Source of the DNA: Streptomyces scopuliridis RB72
GTDB taxonomy: Bacteria > Actinomycetota > Actinomycetes > Streptomycetales > Streptomycetaceae
Direction: 5' to 3'
Length of the DNA: 64,000 nt
NCBI RefSeq assembly: GCF_000718095.1
Contig: NZ_JOEI01000005.1
Span: 124,001 to 188,000 of the forward strand
The number at the start of each line of letters is the position of its first letter. The first letter of the stretch is position 1. Under the pieces are notes generated by a model, which was not told the origin of the DNA, searched no databases, and saw only the letters and a list, made by a program, of their open reading frames with translations. Below, piece by piece: positions 9,209 through 18,160 of the stretch. Both the position numbers and the translations under genes were made by a program.

Positions 9209-10174
9209 GCGGGCGGACAGCCAGCGCAGGGACGCCAGTCCGAGTCCGGTCATCATGCCCTCCAGCCGCGGGTCCCCCGTGGAGTCCATGGAACAGGCCG
9301 CGGCGAGAAGAAACCCCGCCTGCGCGGAGATGAGCACGTCCACCGCCTCGGGGTCGACGCCGGTCAGCAACGGATGGCGTGCCGCGTACGGTTCCGGATT
9401 GATCCCGGAGAGCGCCACGCTGCCGAGCAGCATCACCACGTCGGCGTGTGCCGGCCCGATCCAGGCGTGCGGCCAGTCCACGACGACGACACGGTCGTCG
9501 GTGAGCAGGACATTGAACGGGTACAGGTCGCCATGTGTGAGGGTGTCTCCCGCGGTCGCCTCACCGAGCCGCGCCTCCAGCGACAGATGCATGTCCAGTT
9601 CGCGGGCGGCCCGGGGCGCGATCTCGGCCAGTTTCGCCAGCGCGCGGGGATGGTTCGTCAGCCGTTCCCAGCCGCCCAGTCGTGGCGCCGGGAGGACCAC
9701 GGGCAGACGGGGCGCCGGGGTGAGCCGTTCGGCCAGACCGGTGAGGGCGTCGAGGACCCGCTCCAGTTCGCTCTCGCGCCACGGCTGCGCGGGAAGCGTT
9801 CCGTCGATGTCCTCGAAGACGAGCGCCACCCATTCGCCGTCGTCGTAGGTGCCCAGGAGCCGCGGCACGGACACCCCGGGCGGCAGCGCGGCCGCCACCG
9901 CGCCCTCCCTGCGGTGGAACGCGCCCACGGCGGTCGCGGCGACCGTATCGACGGCCTTGGCGAACGCCCTTCGGCCGTCGGACAGTTCCAGCCGGACCGC
10001 GAGGCCGTCGGAGAATCCGCCCTGCTGGCTGGTGGCCGCGGTGACCGTGCCCTGGAGTACGTTCTCGATCCCGGCCTTCACCGGTCGGGGCAGGCTCTCC
10101 CAGGGAATGCGCCGGCTGCCGGTATGAGAGGGAAGAGGCACAGGTGTACCCCAGGATGTGTGGTTGGTTGGCAT
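9173..10174 (-). CDS. APH/choline-kinase-like phosphotransferase
   Basis: The 333-residue protein has the aminoglycoside/fructosamine-kinase fold: an N-lobe with AFAKAVDT, an EDIDG-type hinge, the catalytic loop THGDLYPFNVLL (HGDxxxxN) and the metal-binding VVVDWPHAWIG. It likely phosphorylates a small hydroxylated or amino metabolite. The C-terminus ends in a repeat-encoded ENRRG tail. A second, broken APH-type gene lies directly upstream on the same strand. Resistance function cannot be concluded from family alone. Confidence 0.85.
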   Translation of the reverse strand: MPTNHTSWGTPVPLPSHTGSRRIPWESLPRPVKAGIENVLQGTVTAATSQQGGFSDGLAVRLELSDGRRAFAKAVDTVAATAVGAFHRREGAVAAALPPGVSVPRLLGTYDDGEWVALVFEDIDGTLPAQPWRESELERVLDALTGLAERLTPAPRLPVVLPAPRLGGWERLTNHPRALAKLAEIAPRAARELDMHLSLEARLGEATAGDTLTHGDLYPFNVLLTDDRVVVVDWPHAWIGPAHADVVMLLGSVALSGINPEPYAARHPLLTGVDPEAVDVLISAQAGFLLAAACSMDSTGDPRLEGMMTGLGLASLRWLSARGENRRGENRRG

Positions 10175-10245
10175 GGACTGAGCCTACTGGGGCGGCCGAT
10201 GGCGCCGGGGAGGGCCCGGGGTCGGACGGGCCACCGGCTGTTCGC

Positions 10246-10819
10246 CCGGTGGCGCAGCAGGGTGGTGGCGATGGCGACCTGGGCCGGTTCCAGCGCGGTT
10301 TCGCCGTCCTCGATGTCCCCCAACGCGTTCTGCAGTACGCGGCCGAGGCCCTGTCTGACACACAGCGCCGTCCGCCCGGAGGGCGGGGACCGCGACCAGC
10401 CGCGCCGGCAGATCGGCCAGCACGCGCATGGCGGCGGTGTCATCGGCCATCGACGACAGCGGCCGGGTCGCGTCCAGCCGTTCCAGCAGCATGGCGCCGG
10501 TGTCGGGGACATGGTCGAACAGGCGGACCACGCCGTCGCCGTTCCACACGCGCAGGCCGGTCGCCGCATGGGCGTTGTCCTCGCTGACCGGCTGGAGTTT
10601 CAGCGCGGCGGGCGTGCCGTCCGCACGGGTCACCGGCAGTACGAGCCCGGCCATGCCCTGTCCGGCGGGGCCGTCGGGCCGTAGCGTCCAGCGGTCCAGG
10701 GAGTCCGCGACCAGTCCGGGCAGCGCGGCGATCCAGGCGCGGCCGGACGCGTCGCTCCGCTCGCTGTCGGACGCGGCCAGCGCGTCAGGGATGCCGATGC
10801 CGATGCCTCTCACCGACAT
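10246..10819 (-). pseudogene. APH(6)-like phosphotransferase with internal deletion
   Basis: The N-terminal 154 residues match the streptomycin-6-kinase-like family (RAWIAALPGLVADSLDRW ... AALKLQPVSEDNAHAATGLR ... GAMLLERLDATRPL). At about 10357 the sequence jumps frame to a family C-terminus (LGRVLQNALGDIEDGETALE, then PAQVAIATTLLRHR). The middle, including the expected HWDLH catalytic loop, is absent and the natural stop is gone. It is therefore a non-functional remnant. Confidence 0.75.
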
Positions 10820-10863
10820 CGAGGTTATGCCAGGGCCGTTCGCCGATGCGGCCCCGGCTGCCG

Positions 10864-12000
10864 CTACCGGCCGCCGGTCCGGGTCAGGGAGACGGAGCCG
10901 GCCTCGGGCCCGGCGCCGGTCGCGGAGCCGGACGAGGCCACCGCCACGCCGTACGGACTGTTGCCGAGCGCCAGGGTGGCCGTGACCTTGAGGGTCTTGG
11001 GATCGATCACCGTGAGCGTGCCCGCTCCCTGGTCCGTCACATAGACCGCGTGCGAGGTCACCGCGATGTTGAACGGGTCCGTTCCTGGCGGGCCCACATT
11101 GACGGTGCCCGTGACACGGTGGCTGCCGGTGTCGATGACCTTGACGTTGCCCGGGCCGAGGACAGCGACGTACGCCTTCTTTCCGTCCGGTGCGAGGGTC
11201 ACGCCGAAGACTCCCTCGCCGACCGGCACGGTGGCCGTGACCTTGCCGGTGCGGGTCGAGATGACCGAGACGCGGGCCGTCGTCTCATTGGCGACATAGA
11301 CGAACTGACCGTCCGGCGTGACGGCGACACCCACGGGTGAGCGGCCCGCCGGGAGGGTCCCGACGGCCCGGTGGGTACGGGTGTCGATACGGGAGACGCT
11401 GGCCGAACCGGAGTTGGCGACATAGGCCGTCCCGCCGTCGTGGCTGACGGTCACGGCCACCGGGGAGACTCCGACCGGGACGGTCGCCGTCACGCGGTTG
11501 GTCCGGGTGTCCAGTACGGAGACGTTGTTGGAGCCCCCGTTGGTGACGTAGAGGGTGGAGCCGTCCGGGCTCAGCGCGACACCGGTGGGCTTCTTCCCGA
11601 CGGGGACGGTCGCGACGATCTTCTTGGTCCGGGTGTCGAGCGCCGAGACCTTGGCCGATTCGCTGCCGGCGACATAGGCGCGCCTGCCGTCCGGGGTGAC
11701 GGCGATGCCTTCGGGTCCGGTCCCGGCCGGCACGGTCGCCACGACCTTGTGGGTGCTGGCGTCGATCACGGAAACGGTGTTGTCGAGTTGGTTGGTCACG
11801 TACACGTGGTGCCCGGCGTCCGGTTGTCCGGTGGCGGAGGCAGCCGCGGCCGGGCTGTGTGCCGCCGTCCCGGCCGGGGAACAGGACATCAACAGGAGCG
11901 CTGCGCCCGCGCCCAGGACCGGCCGGAGCACCCTCATGTACGGCCGGCCGATATACGTCCGGCCGACGGGATGGGCTCGGGTGTGGCGGGCGGAACGCAT
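10864..12000 (-). CDS. YVTN-type beta-propeller lipoprotein
   Basis: The 378-residue protein has a hydrophobic export signal ending in a lipobox (LLLMSC, Cys about 40). It then has about seven repeats of about 42 residues of the form VYVTNxxxNTVSVIDxxTxKVxATVPVGxxPxGVAVTPDG, giving a seven-bladed propeller on the outer face of the membrane. Start 12000 has GGAGG 6 nt upstream; an internal Met at 11937 lacks a ribosome site. It lies 36 nt downstream of the DyP peroxidase gene and is probably cotranscribed with it. Binding partner unknown. Confidence 0.88.
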   Translation of the reverse strand: MRSARHTRAHPVGRTYIGRPYMRVLRPVLGAGAALLLMSCSPAGTAAHSPAAAASATGQPDAGHHVYVTNQLDNTVSVIDASTHKVVATVPAGTGPEGIAVTPDGRRAYVAGSESAKVSALDTRTKKIVATVPVGKKPTGVALSPDGSTLYVTNGGSNNVSVLDTRTNRVTATVPVGVSPVAVTVSHDGGTAYVANSGSASVSRIDTRTHRAVGTLPAGRSPVGVAVTPDGQFVYVANETTARVSVISTRTGKVTATVPVGEGVFGVTLAPDGKKAYVAVLGPGNVKVIDTGSHRVTGTVNVGPPGTDPFNIAVTSHAVYVTDQGAGTLTVIDPKTLKVTATLALGNSPYGVAVASSGSATGAGPEAGSVSLTRTGGR

Positions 12001-12036
12001 GGCGCCTCCAGGGTTTCTGGGCTCAGAGGTCGGGGG

Positions 12037-13350
12037 TCAGGCGAGCAGTTCACGGGCGTAGTAGTCCTTGTCGTCCCGCACGCCGGGGACGGCGAAGAAG
12101 TAACCCCCGCCTCGTGGGCTGATGTAGGGCACCAGCGCCTCACCCTCCAGACGGGTCTGCATGGCGATGTAGGTGTTGAGTTCGCGCTGGAAGCAGCAGA
12201 ACGCGTGCCCCAGGTCGAGTCCGCCGCGCACGTCCGGGCTGCGGTCGTAGTCGTAGCTGCGCCGCAGAATGGTGCTGGTCGCCGCGGTCTCCGGAGTCTG
12301 GGGATTGGCCAGGCGGACATGGCTGTCCAGCGGGGTGATCAGACCCTGCGGATCGTTGGTGTAGATGGGATCGAACAGGTCCGAGGCGTTGGGGTCCTGG
12401 GCGTACATGGGAGCGCCGCTGACCTTGCGGCGGCCGAAGATCCGCTCCTGCTCGGCGAGGGGCACCTGCTGCCACTTCTCGATACGGAAGTGGACGATGC
12501 GCAGCACCTGATAGGTGCCGCCCGCGGCCCACGCCGGCTCGTCGGTGCGCGGCTGTACCCAGACCTCCTGGTTCAGCTGCGTGGCGTTGGTGACGTCCGG
12601 GTTGGAGATCCCGTCCTTGAAGCCGAACCAGTCGCGCGGGACGCCGACGGGGCGCGGCGGATTGCGCGTGCCGTCGATGCGCCAGCGCGGTTTCATCGCG
12701 CCGCTCGTGTGGGCGAGGAGGTCGAGCAGCGCGTACACCGTGGTGTCGCGGTTGGTGGCGCACACCTGGAGCATCAGATCGCCCTGGGAGAGCGCGGGAT
12801 CGAGGTCGTCGTGGGCGAAGGGCGTCATGGTGACGAGTTGTACGGGCTTGCGCGCGGCCAGTCCGAAGCGGTCGTCGAAGAAGCTCGCGCCGAGGGCCAG
12901 GGTGACGGTGAGATCGTCCGGTACGACCTCGGGGCCCAGGATGCCGGTGTCGGACGGCGGTGCGTCCGGCGATGTCTTCGGCGGTGTGCCGCCCTGGGTG
13001 AGGAAGCGGGCCCGCGTGGTGAGCGTACGGAAGAGATCGGTGAGCGCCTCACGGCCGGACGCGGTCACGTCGAACGACACGAAGGTCGCGTCCCGCTGCG
13101 GGAGGGTGGCGATACCGGCCTGGTGCTCGCCGTGGAACGGAATCGGCTTGGCGCGCTCCGCCGCCTTCCCGGCGTCGAGCCCGGCTCCATGGGCCGGAGC
13201 CGTGGCACCGTCCAGCAGGCTGACGCTCGCCGTTCCGGCGAGGCCGGCCGCGACGGTGGTCCGCAGGAACGAGCGCCGCGCGAAGAGGCCCGCCGGACAC
13301 TCCCCGCCGAACGGCCCGCCTTCCGGGCCGGGCGGTGTGTTGTCGGTCAT
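12037..13350 (-). CDS. efeB: Tat-exported DyP-type haem peroxidase (EfeB-like)
   Basis: The 437-residue protein has a twin-arginine signal (ARRSFLRTTVAAGLAG, about 24-39) and the DyP GxxDG motif in WFGFKDGISNPD, whose Asp is catalytic. C-terminal RRSYDYD and GHAFCCFQRELNTY regions are typical of EfeB. It oxidises phenolic or porphyrin substrates with H2O2 after export of the folded haem protein. GGAGG precedes the start at 13350. No EfeU/EfeO genes are adjacent; the neighbour is a YVTN propeller lipoprotein, so an EfeUOB iron-uptake role is not shown here. Confidence 0.9.
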   Translation of the reverse strand: MTDNTPPGPEGGPFGGECPAGLFARRSFLRTTVAAGLAGTASVSLLDGATAPAHGAGLDAGKAAERAKPIPFHGEHQAGIATLPQRDATFVSFDVTASGREALTDLFRTLTTRARFLTQGGTPPKTSPDAPPSDTGILGPEVVPDDLTVTLALGASFFDDRFGLAARKPVQLVTMTPFAHDDLDPALSQGDLMLQVCATNRDTTVYALLDLLAHTSGAMKPRWRIDGTRNPPRPVGVPRDWFGFKDGISNPDVTNATQLNQEVWVQPRTDEPAWAAGGTYQVLRIVHFRIEKWQQVPLAEQERIFGRRKVSGAPMYAQDPNASDLFDPIYTNDPQGLITPLDSHVRLANPQTPETAATSTILRRSYDYDRSPDVRGGLDLGHAFCCFQRELNTYIAMQTRLEGEALVPYISPRGGGYFFAVPGVRDDKDYYARELLA

Positions 13351-13798
13351 GCGCTTCCCTCCTGGAACGAGACCGCCGGCGTGGGGGCGCCTGCCGTGTC
13401 CGTGCGACGGCGTCGGCACAGGTCCGAACTCCGTGCGCGGTGGGTGGTTTCGAGGTGGGAACCGCGTCGGAACGTGACGCCGGCGCCTTCAGTGACCACT
13501 GACCGCGCACACTGACCGCGCGCTGACAGCACACCGCACACAGCACACCGATGGCCGATGACCCATGACCCATGACCGATGACCGAGTGCCGGGTATGCC
13601 CCGTTTTCGGTTCACCCTCTGCGCCGAACGTACCCGACCGCCCACTCCCCCGCCATCGAGCAGTGTGTCCTGGGCCGTTGGGTGGTTCCGCCGGACCCCG
13701 TTCGATCCGACCTGGCGCCGCCCTCCGGACCGTCCTGGAACTGGACCATGACCACCGGCACCGTCAACAACGGCTCACCGCATGTCCCCGCCGCCTGA
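13351..13798. other. Intergenic region without recognised gene
   Basis: About 450 nt separate the peroxidase start from the end of the methyltransferase. Around 13495-13590 there is a run of short degenerate direct repeats (GACCG, CCGATGACC, CCCATGACC) but no reading frame with a credible start site or family match. It probably holds the promoter of the peroxidase operon. Confidence 0.5.
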
Positions 13799-14581
13799 TC
13801 ATCGCTCAGGCTTTCGGCAGACCACGCTGATCAGGGTGAAGGAAGCGAAGAACGGTCCCTCGGAGAGGCCGGCGAACCAGCGGTGGCCGCGCGTCGCGTC
13901 GATGTGGCCGTCCTTGATCGCCCGCTGCGTATTGCGGCCCAGCCCCAGTGTGTGATCGGCGTCCTGGAAGTCACGGAAGACCGGGGTCGTGGCGAGCACG
14001 GTCTCCACGGTGAAACCCGCCCGTACCGCGAGGCGGGCGAGGCTGCGGCCGATCGTCGCGTTCCGGACCGCGTGCGCGGTGGTGTAGCGCGTGAAGGCGC
14101 GGCTCGTGTCGAGATCCTCCGCGTCGACGACCAGGGTGTCCCAGTCGGGTTCGACCAGGCCGATCAGCGCGCCCGGCCGGGTGACCAGATGGAGTTGGGC
14201 CAGGACCTCGGCGGGCTCGGCGACATGCATCAGGACCCGGTCGATCTTGGCCCGGTCCACTGTGCCCGGTTCGACGGGGAGGGCGATGGCGTCGCCCTCG
14301 CGGATCTCGACCATGGGGAGGGCGTCCGTACGCCGCCGGGCCTCGGCGAGCATCGCCGGGTCACGGTCAACGCCGAGCACCGCCCCACTCGGGCCGACGC
14401 GCTCCGCCAGCGCCGGCAGATCGGTGCCCGGTCCGCATCCCACGTCCAGCGCGGTCTGGCCCGGTCGTACGTCCAGCAGATCGATCAGCTCCCGCTTGTA
14501 CGCACGGCCCGCGCCGTCGGCCGCGGTTCGCAACATGTAGGCAGCCTGGTCAGGTCGGGACACACCAAGAGTCGTGGGCAT
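13799..14581 (-). CDS. Class I SAM-dependent methyltransferase
   Basis: The 260-residue protein has a Rossmann SAM site: motif I ALDVGCGPGTDLPALA, acidic motif II VLGVDRDPAML, motif III EGDAIALP and motif IV region IDRVLMHVAEP. It resembles the UbiE/arsenite-methyltransferase-like group, with a C-terminal region like those acting on small metabolites. Start 14581 is taken at MPTTLG; the upstream extension is arginine-rich and lies over the neighbouring gene. The substrate is unknown. Confidence 0.82.
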   Translation of the reverse strand: MPTTLGVSRPDQAAYMLRTAADGAGRAYKRELIDLLDVRPGQTALDVGCGPGTDLPALAERVGPSGAVLGVDRDPAMLAEARRRTDALPMVEIREGDAIALPVEPGTVDRAKIDRVLMHVAEPAEVLAQLHLVTRPGALIGLVEPDWDTLVVDAEDLDTSRAFTRYTTAHAVRNATIGRSLARLAVRAGFTVETVLATTPVFRDFQDADHTLGLGRNTQRAIKDGHIDATRGHRWFAGLSEGPFFASFTLISVVCRKPER

Positions 14582-14627
14582 GGGAAGAGTCAAACACTCC
14601 GGCCCGGCGCGCGGGGGGCCGATTCGG

Positions 14628-15632
14628 TCATCCGCGCTCCTCCTCTCCCTCCGCTCCCTCCAGCGGCCTGAATCTCGCCATCTCCGCCGGCGCCAGCCGC
14701 TCCACCACCTCCGCCAGCGCATCGCACGCCTGCTCGATCTTCAGCCGGATGTTCTTCTGCTCGGTGACGACCGCCGCCACCAGCAACGAGGTCAGTGCCA
14801 CGGACCCGTTGAGCACCTGAAGGCTGACCAGCCGCTCCGTGAGGCTGTGGTGGGCGAAGGCGCCATCGCTCTTGGACGCCTCCAGGATCGCCATGACGGA
14901 GACGAACAGCGCGTACGGCGCGCTCCCGGCGAGCTGGAAGCGCAGCGCCGCCCAGATCAGTACCGGGAAGAACAGGAAAATCAGGGTGAGGGACATCTGG
15001 ATGGCCAGCGGGGTGATGACGACGGCGGCCACCACCACGGCCGTCCCCTCCACCCAGCGGTCGGTCCGCAGGGGAAGCCTGATACGGCAGACGAGCAGCA
15101 GGAAGGGCGTGACCAGCAGCACCCCCATGGCGTCGCCCGCCCACCACGCCAGCCAGGTGGGCCAGAATCCCACCGGGAGCTTGCCGTTGATCACCAGCAT
15201 GCCCGTACCCACCGTCGCGCTGATCAGCATCCCGGCCAGGGCGCCCAGGAACACCAGCGCCACCCCGTCCCGCAGCCGGTCCAGCTCGATACGGAAGCCC
15301 ACCCGCCGCAGCAGCAGATAGGAGCAGAGCGGTGCGAGGGTGCAGCCCGCCAGGACCCCGGGCGAGACGGCAGTCAACGGATCGAGCGTCACGAGATGGA
15401 AGAGGGCGCCCAGCGTGATCCCCGGCCAGATCCCGGCGCCCATCAGGAACAGACAGGTCACGGCGATGCCGGTGGACGGCCAGAGCGGTGAGACGTCCGC
15501 GCCCTGGACCCGCACCACGCCCTCCATCGTGCCGATGCGCGCGCCCGCGTAGTAGGCGACGGCGACGCCGAGGATCCGGAGAAAAGCCACGGACAGACCC
15601 CGGATCTTCTCGCTGCACGCCACAACAGCCAT
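14628..15632 (-). CDS. MASE1-domain integral membrane protein
   Basis: About 334 residues with around eight membrane segments in the MASE1 arrangement (VAYYAGARIGT, SPLWPSTGIAVTCLFL, WLAWWAGDAMGVLLVTPFLL). A short cytoplasmic C-terminal helix (EQKNIRLKIEQACDALAEV) is present, but no kinase or GGDEF output domain. MASE1 usually serves as a membrane sensor input, so a stand-alone copy may need a partner protein. The start is uncertain: GTG at 15671 is also in frame. Confidence 0.78.
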   Translation of the reverse strand: MAVVACSEKIRGLSVAFLRILGVAVAYYAGARIGTMEGVVRVQGADVSPLWPSTGIAVTCLFLMGAGIWPGITLGALFHLVTLDPLTAVSPGVLAGCTLAPLCSYLLLRRVGFRIELDRLRDGVALVFLGALAGMLISATVGTGMLVINGKLPVGFWPTWLAWWAGDAMGVLLVTPFLLLVCRIRLPLRTDRWVEGTAVVVAAVVITPLAIQMSLTLIFLFFPVLIWAALRFQLAGSAPYALFVSVMAILEASKSDGAFAHHSLTERLVSLQVLNGSVALTSLLVAAVVTEQKNIRLKIEQACDALAEVVERLAPAEMARFRPLEGAEGEEERG

Positions 15633-15707
15633 CAGACAATGCCCGTCGTCCGCTCCGGCCATGACACGCACCGTCGGAGCGCAGACGTCACCCTCGTCGG
15701 GTCGGCT

Positions 15708-16127
15708 CTATTCGAAGATCTGCTCGTCCTCGTAGACGAGGCTGCCCGAGTCGGTGCAGGTCGCCACCGTGGCGGCGGATACGACGCGCAGGCCCAGCTG
15801 CTCGGCGCGCTCGCCCAGTTCGGCGCCGCCGCAGTCCGCGAGCACCAGCGTGAACGCCTGCCTCTCGTCCATGATGTACGGCTCTCCGTAGCCCAGTTCC
15901 GCCGCGGCCTCGGGATCGCTCCGGGCAATCTGCCACGCGCGGTGCATCAGCAGTCCCGGGTCCTCGATCACGAGCCGGCGGGTCTCGGTGACGGTGATGG
16001 ACAGCCGGGCCGCGCCGGAAGCGGGGGTACGGGCGGGGCGGCAGGTGGCGCGGGCGGGGTCGACGGCATGGGCGGGGCCGGGGAAACTCGCACCGGCACC
16101 GGATACAGAGCGAGACAGAGCGGACAC
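15708..16127 (-). CDS. Hypothetical protein, acidic
   Basis: The 139-residue protein has a variable N-terminus and a well-formed C-terminal half (about 50-139: RRLVIEDPGLLMHRAWQIAR ... YEDEQIFE) of mixed helix/strand character. GTG start 16127 follows AGGAG at good spacing. It diverges from the XRE-DUF5753 regulator at 16376, and such regulators often sit beside small accessory proteins. No family recognised. Confidence 0.6.
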   Translation of the reverse strand: MSALSRSVSGAGASFPGPAHAVDPARATCRPARTPASGAARLSITVTETRRLVIEDPGLLMHRAWQIARSDPEAAAELGYGEPYIMDERQAFTLVLADCGGAELGERAEQLGLRVVSAATVATCTDSGSLVYEDEQIFE

Positions 16128-16375
16128 GGGTGGCTCCTGTCGGGGATTCAGGGGAGGGGGATCAGCGGTCGTCCGCGGTGAGGGTGGCCCAGGACCGGCC
16201 GCGGTACGGGCAGGGGGGAGAGGGGAGAGGATGCGACTGGGGCAGATGGGGACATACTCATCACTGTCGGAGCACCGTGCCCGATATGCAACGTGCGGAA
16301 TGTGCACGGTGAGCAAGGTGCGCACGGTGTCGCACACCCGCAGGGTCCAGGAGCACCCCGGAGAGGGGGCAGATC

Positions 16376-17224
16376 ATGAGACCGAGGTCCGGCCCCACGG
16401 TGCACCACGCGGTCCTGGCCGCCCGGCTCCTGGCGCTGCGCGTGGGCGCCGGTCTGTCGCTGACCCAGGCGGCGGCCGCGCTGGGCGCGCACCGTACGAC
16501 GGTCATGAGAATCGAACGGGCCGAGACGGCGCTCGACGCGGGCCAGGTCCGGACGCTGCTGGAGCGTTACGGGGCCGGCCAGGAGGAGATCAGGCAGTTC
16601 CTCAGCGAACTGGCCACCGCCAATCTGCCGGGCTGGTGGCATCCGTGGCGTGACGTGATGGACCCCTGGGCCCTCGACCTGATGAACGTGGAATCCGCGG
16701 CCCGCATGGTCCGTGTCTGGCACCCGGCCCTGGTGCCTCCGCTGCTGCGTACGCCCGCGTACGCCCTGGCGGTGGAGGACGCCCTCGGCACGGGCCGTTC
16801 ACCGGCCGACCGCGCCAGACGCGTCGAGTCGCTGACCGAGCGCCGGGCCCGGTTGACGGAGCGGGGGACGCGGATCTGGTCGCTGATGACGGAGGCGGCG
16901 CTGCGTACGCGCGTGGGCGACGGGAACATCATGGAGGAGCAACTCGCCGCGCTGCGTGAGGACGCCGCCCGCCCGGACGTCATCCTTCAGGTCGCACGGC
17001 TGACCGATCCACCGCATCCGCTGACCGGCGTGGCCGGTCTGACCCTGTACCGGGTGGATGTGCCCGAGATTCCGGACCATGTGGTCCGGGAGAGCCCTGT
17101 CGGACCGGCCGACGTCTGGAGCGACACCGAGACCGTGACGGCGTACCGGACGCTCATCGACCAGGCGTGCGCCGCCGCTCCGCATCCGTCGACCCCGCTT
17201 CCGTACCCCGTGCCCCTTACCTGA
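16376..17224 (+). CDS. XRE regulator with DUF5753 domain
   Basis: The 282-residue protein has an N-terminal HTH (LLALRVGAGLSLTQAAAALG, then AHRTTVMRIERAE) and a DUF5753 domain (about 90-275, with the LVPPLLRTPAYALAVEDA signature). GAGAGGGGG precedes the start. In streptomycetes these regulators are abundant, often next to DUF397 proteins, and influence development or antibiotic output. No DUF397 gene is adjacent here. It reads toward the DUF574 methyltransferase 67 nt downstream. Confidence 0.88.
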   Translation: MRPRSGPTVHHAVLAARLLALRVGAGLSLTQAAAALGAHRTTVMRIERAETALDAGQVRTLLERYGAGQEEIRQFLSELATANLPGWWHPWRDVMDPWALDLMNVESAARMVRVWHPALVPPLLRTPAYALAVEDALGTGRSPADRARRVESLTERRARLTERGTRIWSLMTEAALRTRVGDGNIMEEQLAALREDAARPDVILQVARLTDPPHPLTGVAGLTLYRVDVPEIPDHVVRESPVGPADVWSDTETVTAYRTLIDQACAAAPHPSTPLPYPVPLT

Positions 17225-17291
17225 ACGCCTCGCCCGACCGTCCCTGTACCTGACCGCTCCCGTACCTGACCAGTGACCGAAGGGATCTACC

Positions 17292-18083
17292 GTGCCGGAT
17301 GAGACTCCGCGTCGTATCGACACCTCCGTTCCGCACTCCGCGCGCATCTGGAACTACTGGCTGGGCGGCAAGGATCATTTCGCGGCCGACCAGGAGGCCG
17401 GGGACGCCTACCGCGAGGTCTTTCCCCTGATCGAGACGTTCGCGCGGGAGTCGCGCGGCTTCCTGCGGCGCTCCGTCACCTATCTCGCGGCGGAGGCGGG
17501 GATGACGCAGTTCCTCGATCTCGGCGCCGGGCTGCCGACCGTGAACAACACGCACGAGGTCGCTCAGCGCATCGCCCCCGGCGCGCGCGTCGTCTACGTG
17601 GACCACGACCCGCTGGTCCTGCTGCATGTGCACGCGCTGCTCACCTCCACCGCCGAGGGCGCCACCGCCTATATCGAGGCGGACATGCGCGACACGGACG
17701 CGGTGCTCGACGGCGCGGCGGAGACCCTCGACATGTCGCGGCCGGTCGCGCTGGTCATCTCGGACGTGCTCGGCCATATCGTCGATTTCGACGAGGCCCT
17801 CGCTCTGGTGAAGCGGCTCGTGGACCGGCTGCCGTCCGGCAGCTGTCTGGCCCTGAGCCACGCGGCGGCGGCGGACGAGGGACACGCGGCGGCGCAGGAG
17901 ACGTACAACGCGTCCGGGGCCGTCCCGTACATCCTCCGCACGTCCGAGCAGATCGCGAGGTTCTTCGACGGGCTGGAGCTGGTCGAACCGGGGGTGGTGT
18001 CCTGGCCGCACTGGCACCCCGACGCCACCACCACCTCGGTCGCGGAGCGGGGCGGCTGGGGAGGCGTCGCCCGTATCCCCTGA
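17292..18083 (+). CDS. DUF574-family SAM-dependent methyltransferase
   Basis: The 263-residue protein has the diagnostic N-terminus PHSARIWNYWLGGKDHFAAD, an early SAM motif FLDLGAGLPTVNNTHEVAQ, acidic VVYVDHDPLVL, and a late CLALSHAAA strand, all typical of PF04672. GTG start with GAAGGGA upstream. These enzymes are abundant in streptomycetes, commonly next to DUF5753/DUF397 regulators as here. The substrate is not known. Confidence 0.9.
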   Translation: MPDETPRRIDTSVPHSARIWNYWLGGKDHFAADQEAGDAYREVFPLIETFARESRGFLRRSVTYLAAEAGMTQFLDLGAGLPTVNNTHEVAQRIAPGARVVYVDHDPLVLLHVHALLTSTAEGATAYIEADMRDTDAVLDGAAETLDMSRPVALVISDVLGHIVDFDEALALVKRLVDRLPSGSCLALSHAAAADEGHAAAQETYNASGAVPYILRTSEQIARFFDGLELVEPGVVSWPHWHPDATTTSVAERGGWGGVARIP

Positions 18084-18160
18084 CCACCTGACCACGGCTG
18101 ACCACGGCCCGGGGCCCCCGTCGGCATGCGCGCCGCCCGCGTCTCGCCGAAGCTTTACGG

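Noticed and set aside
9173..10174. Call as an aminoglycoside-resistance gene
   Set aside because: Family motifs show only a small-molecule kinase; no residue pattern specific to a known resistance enzyme was recognised.
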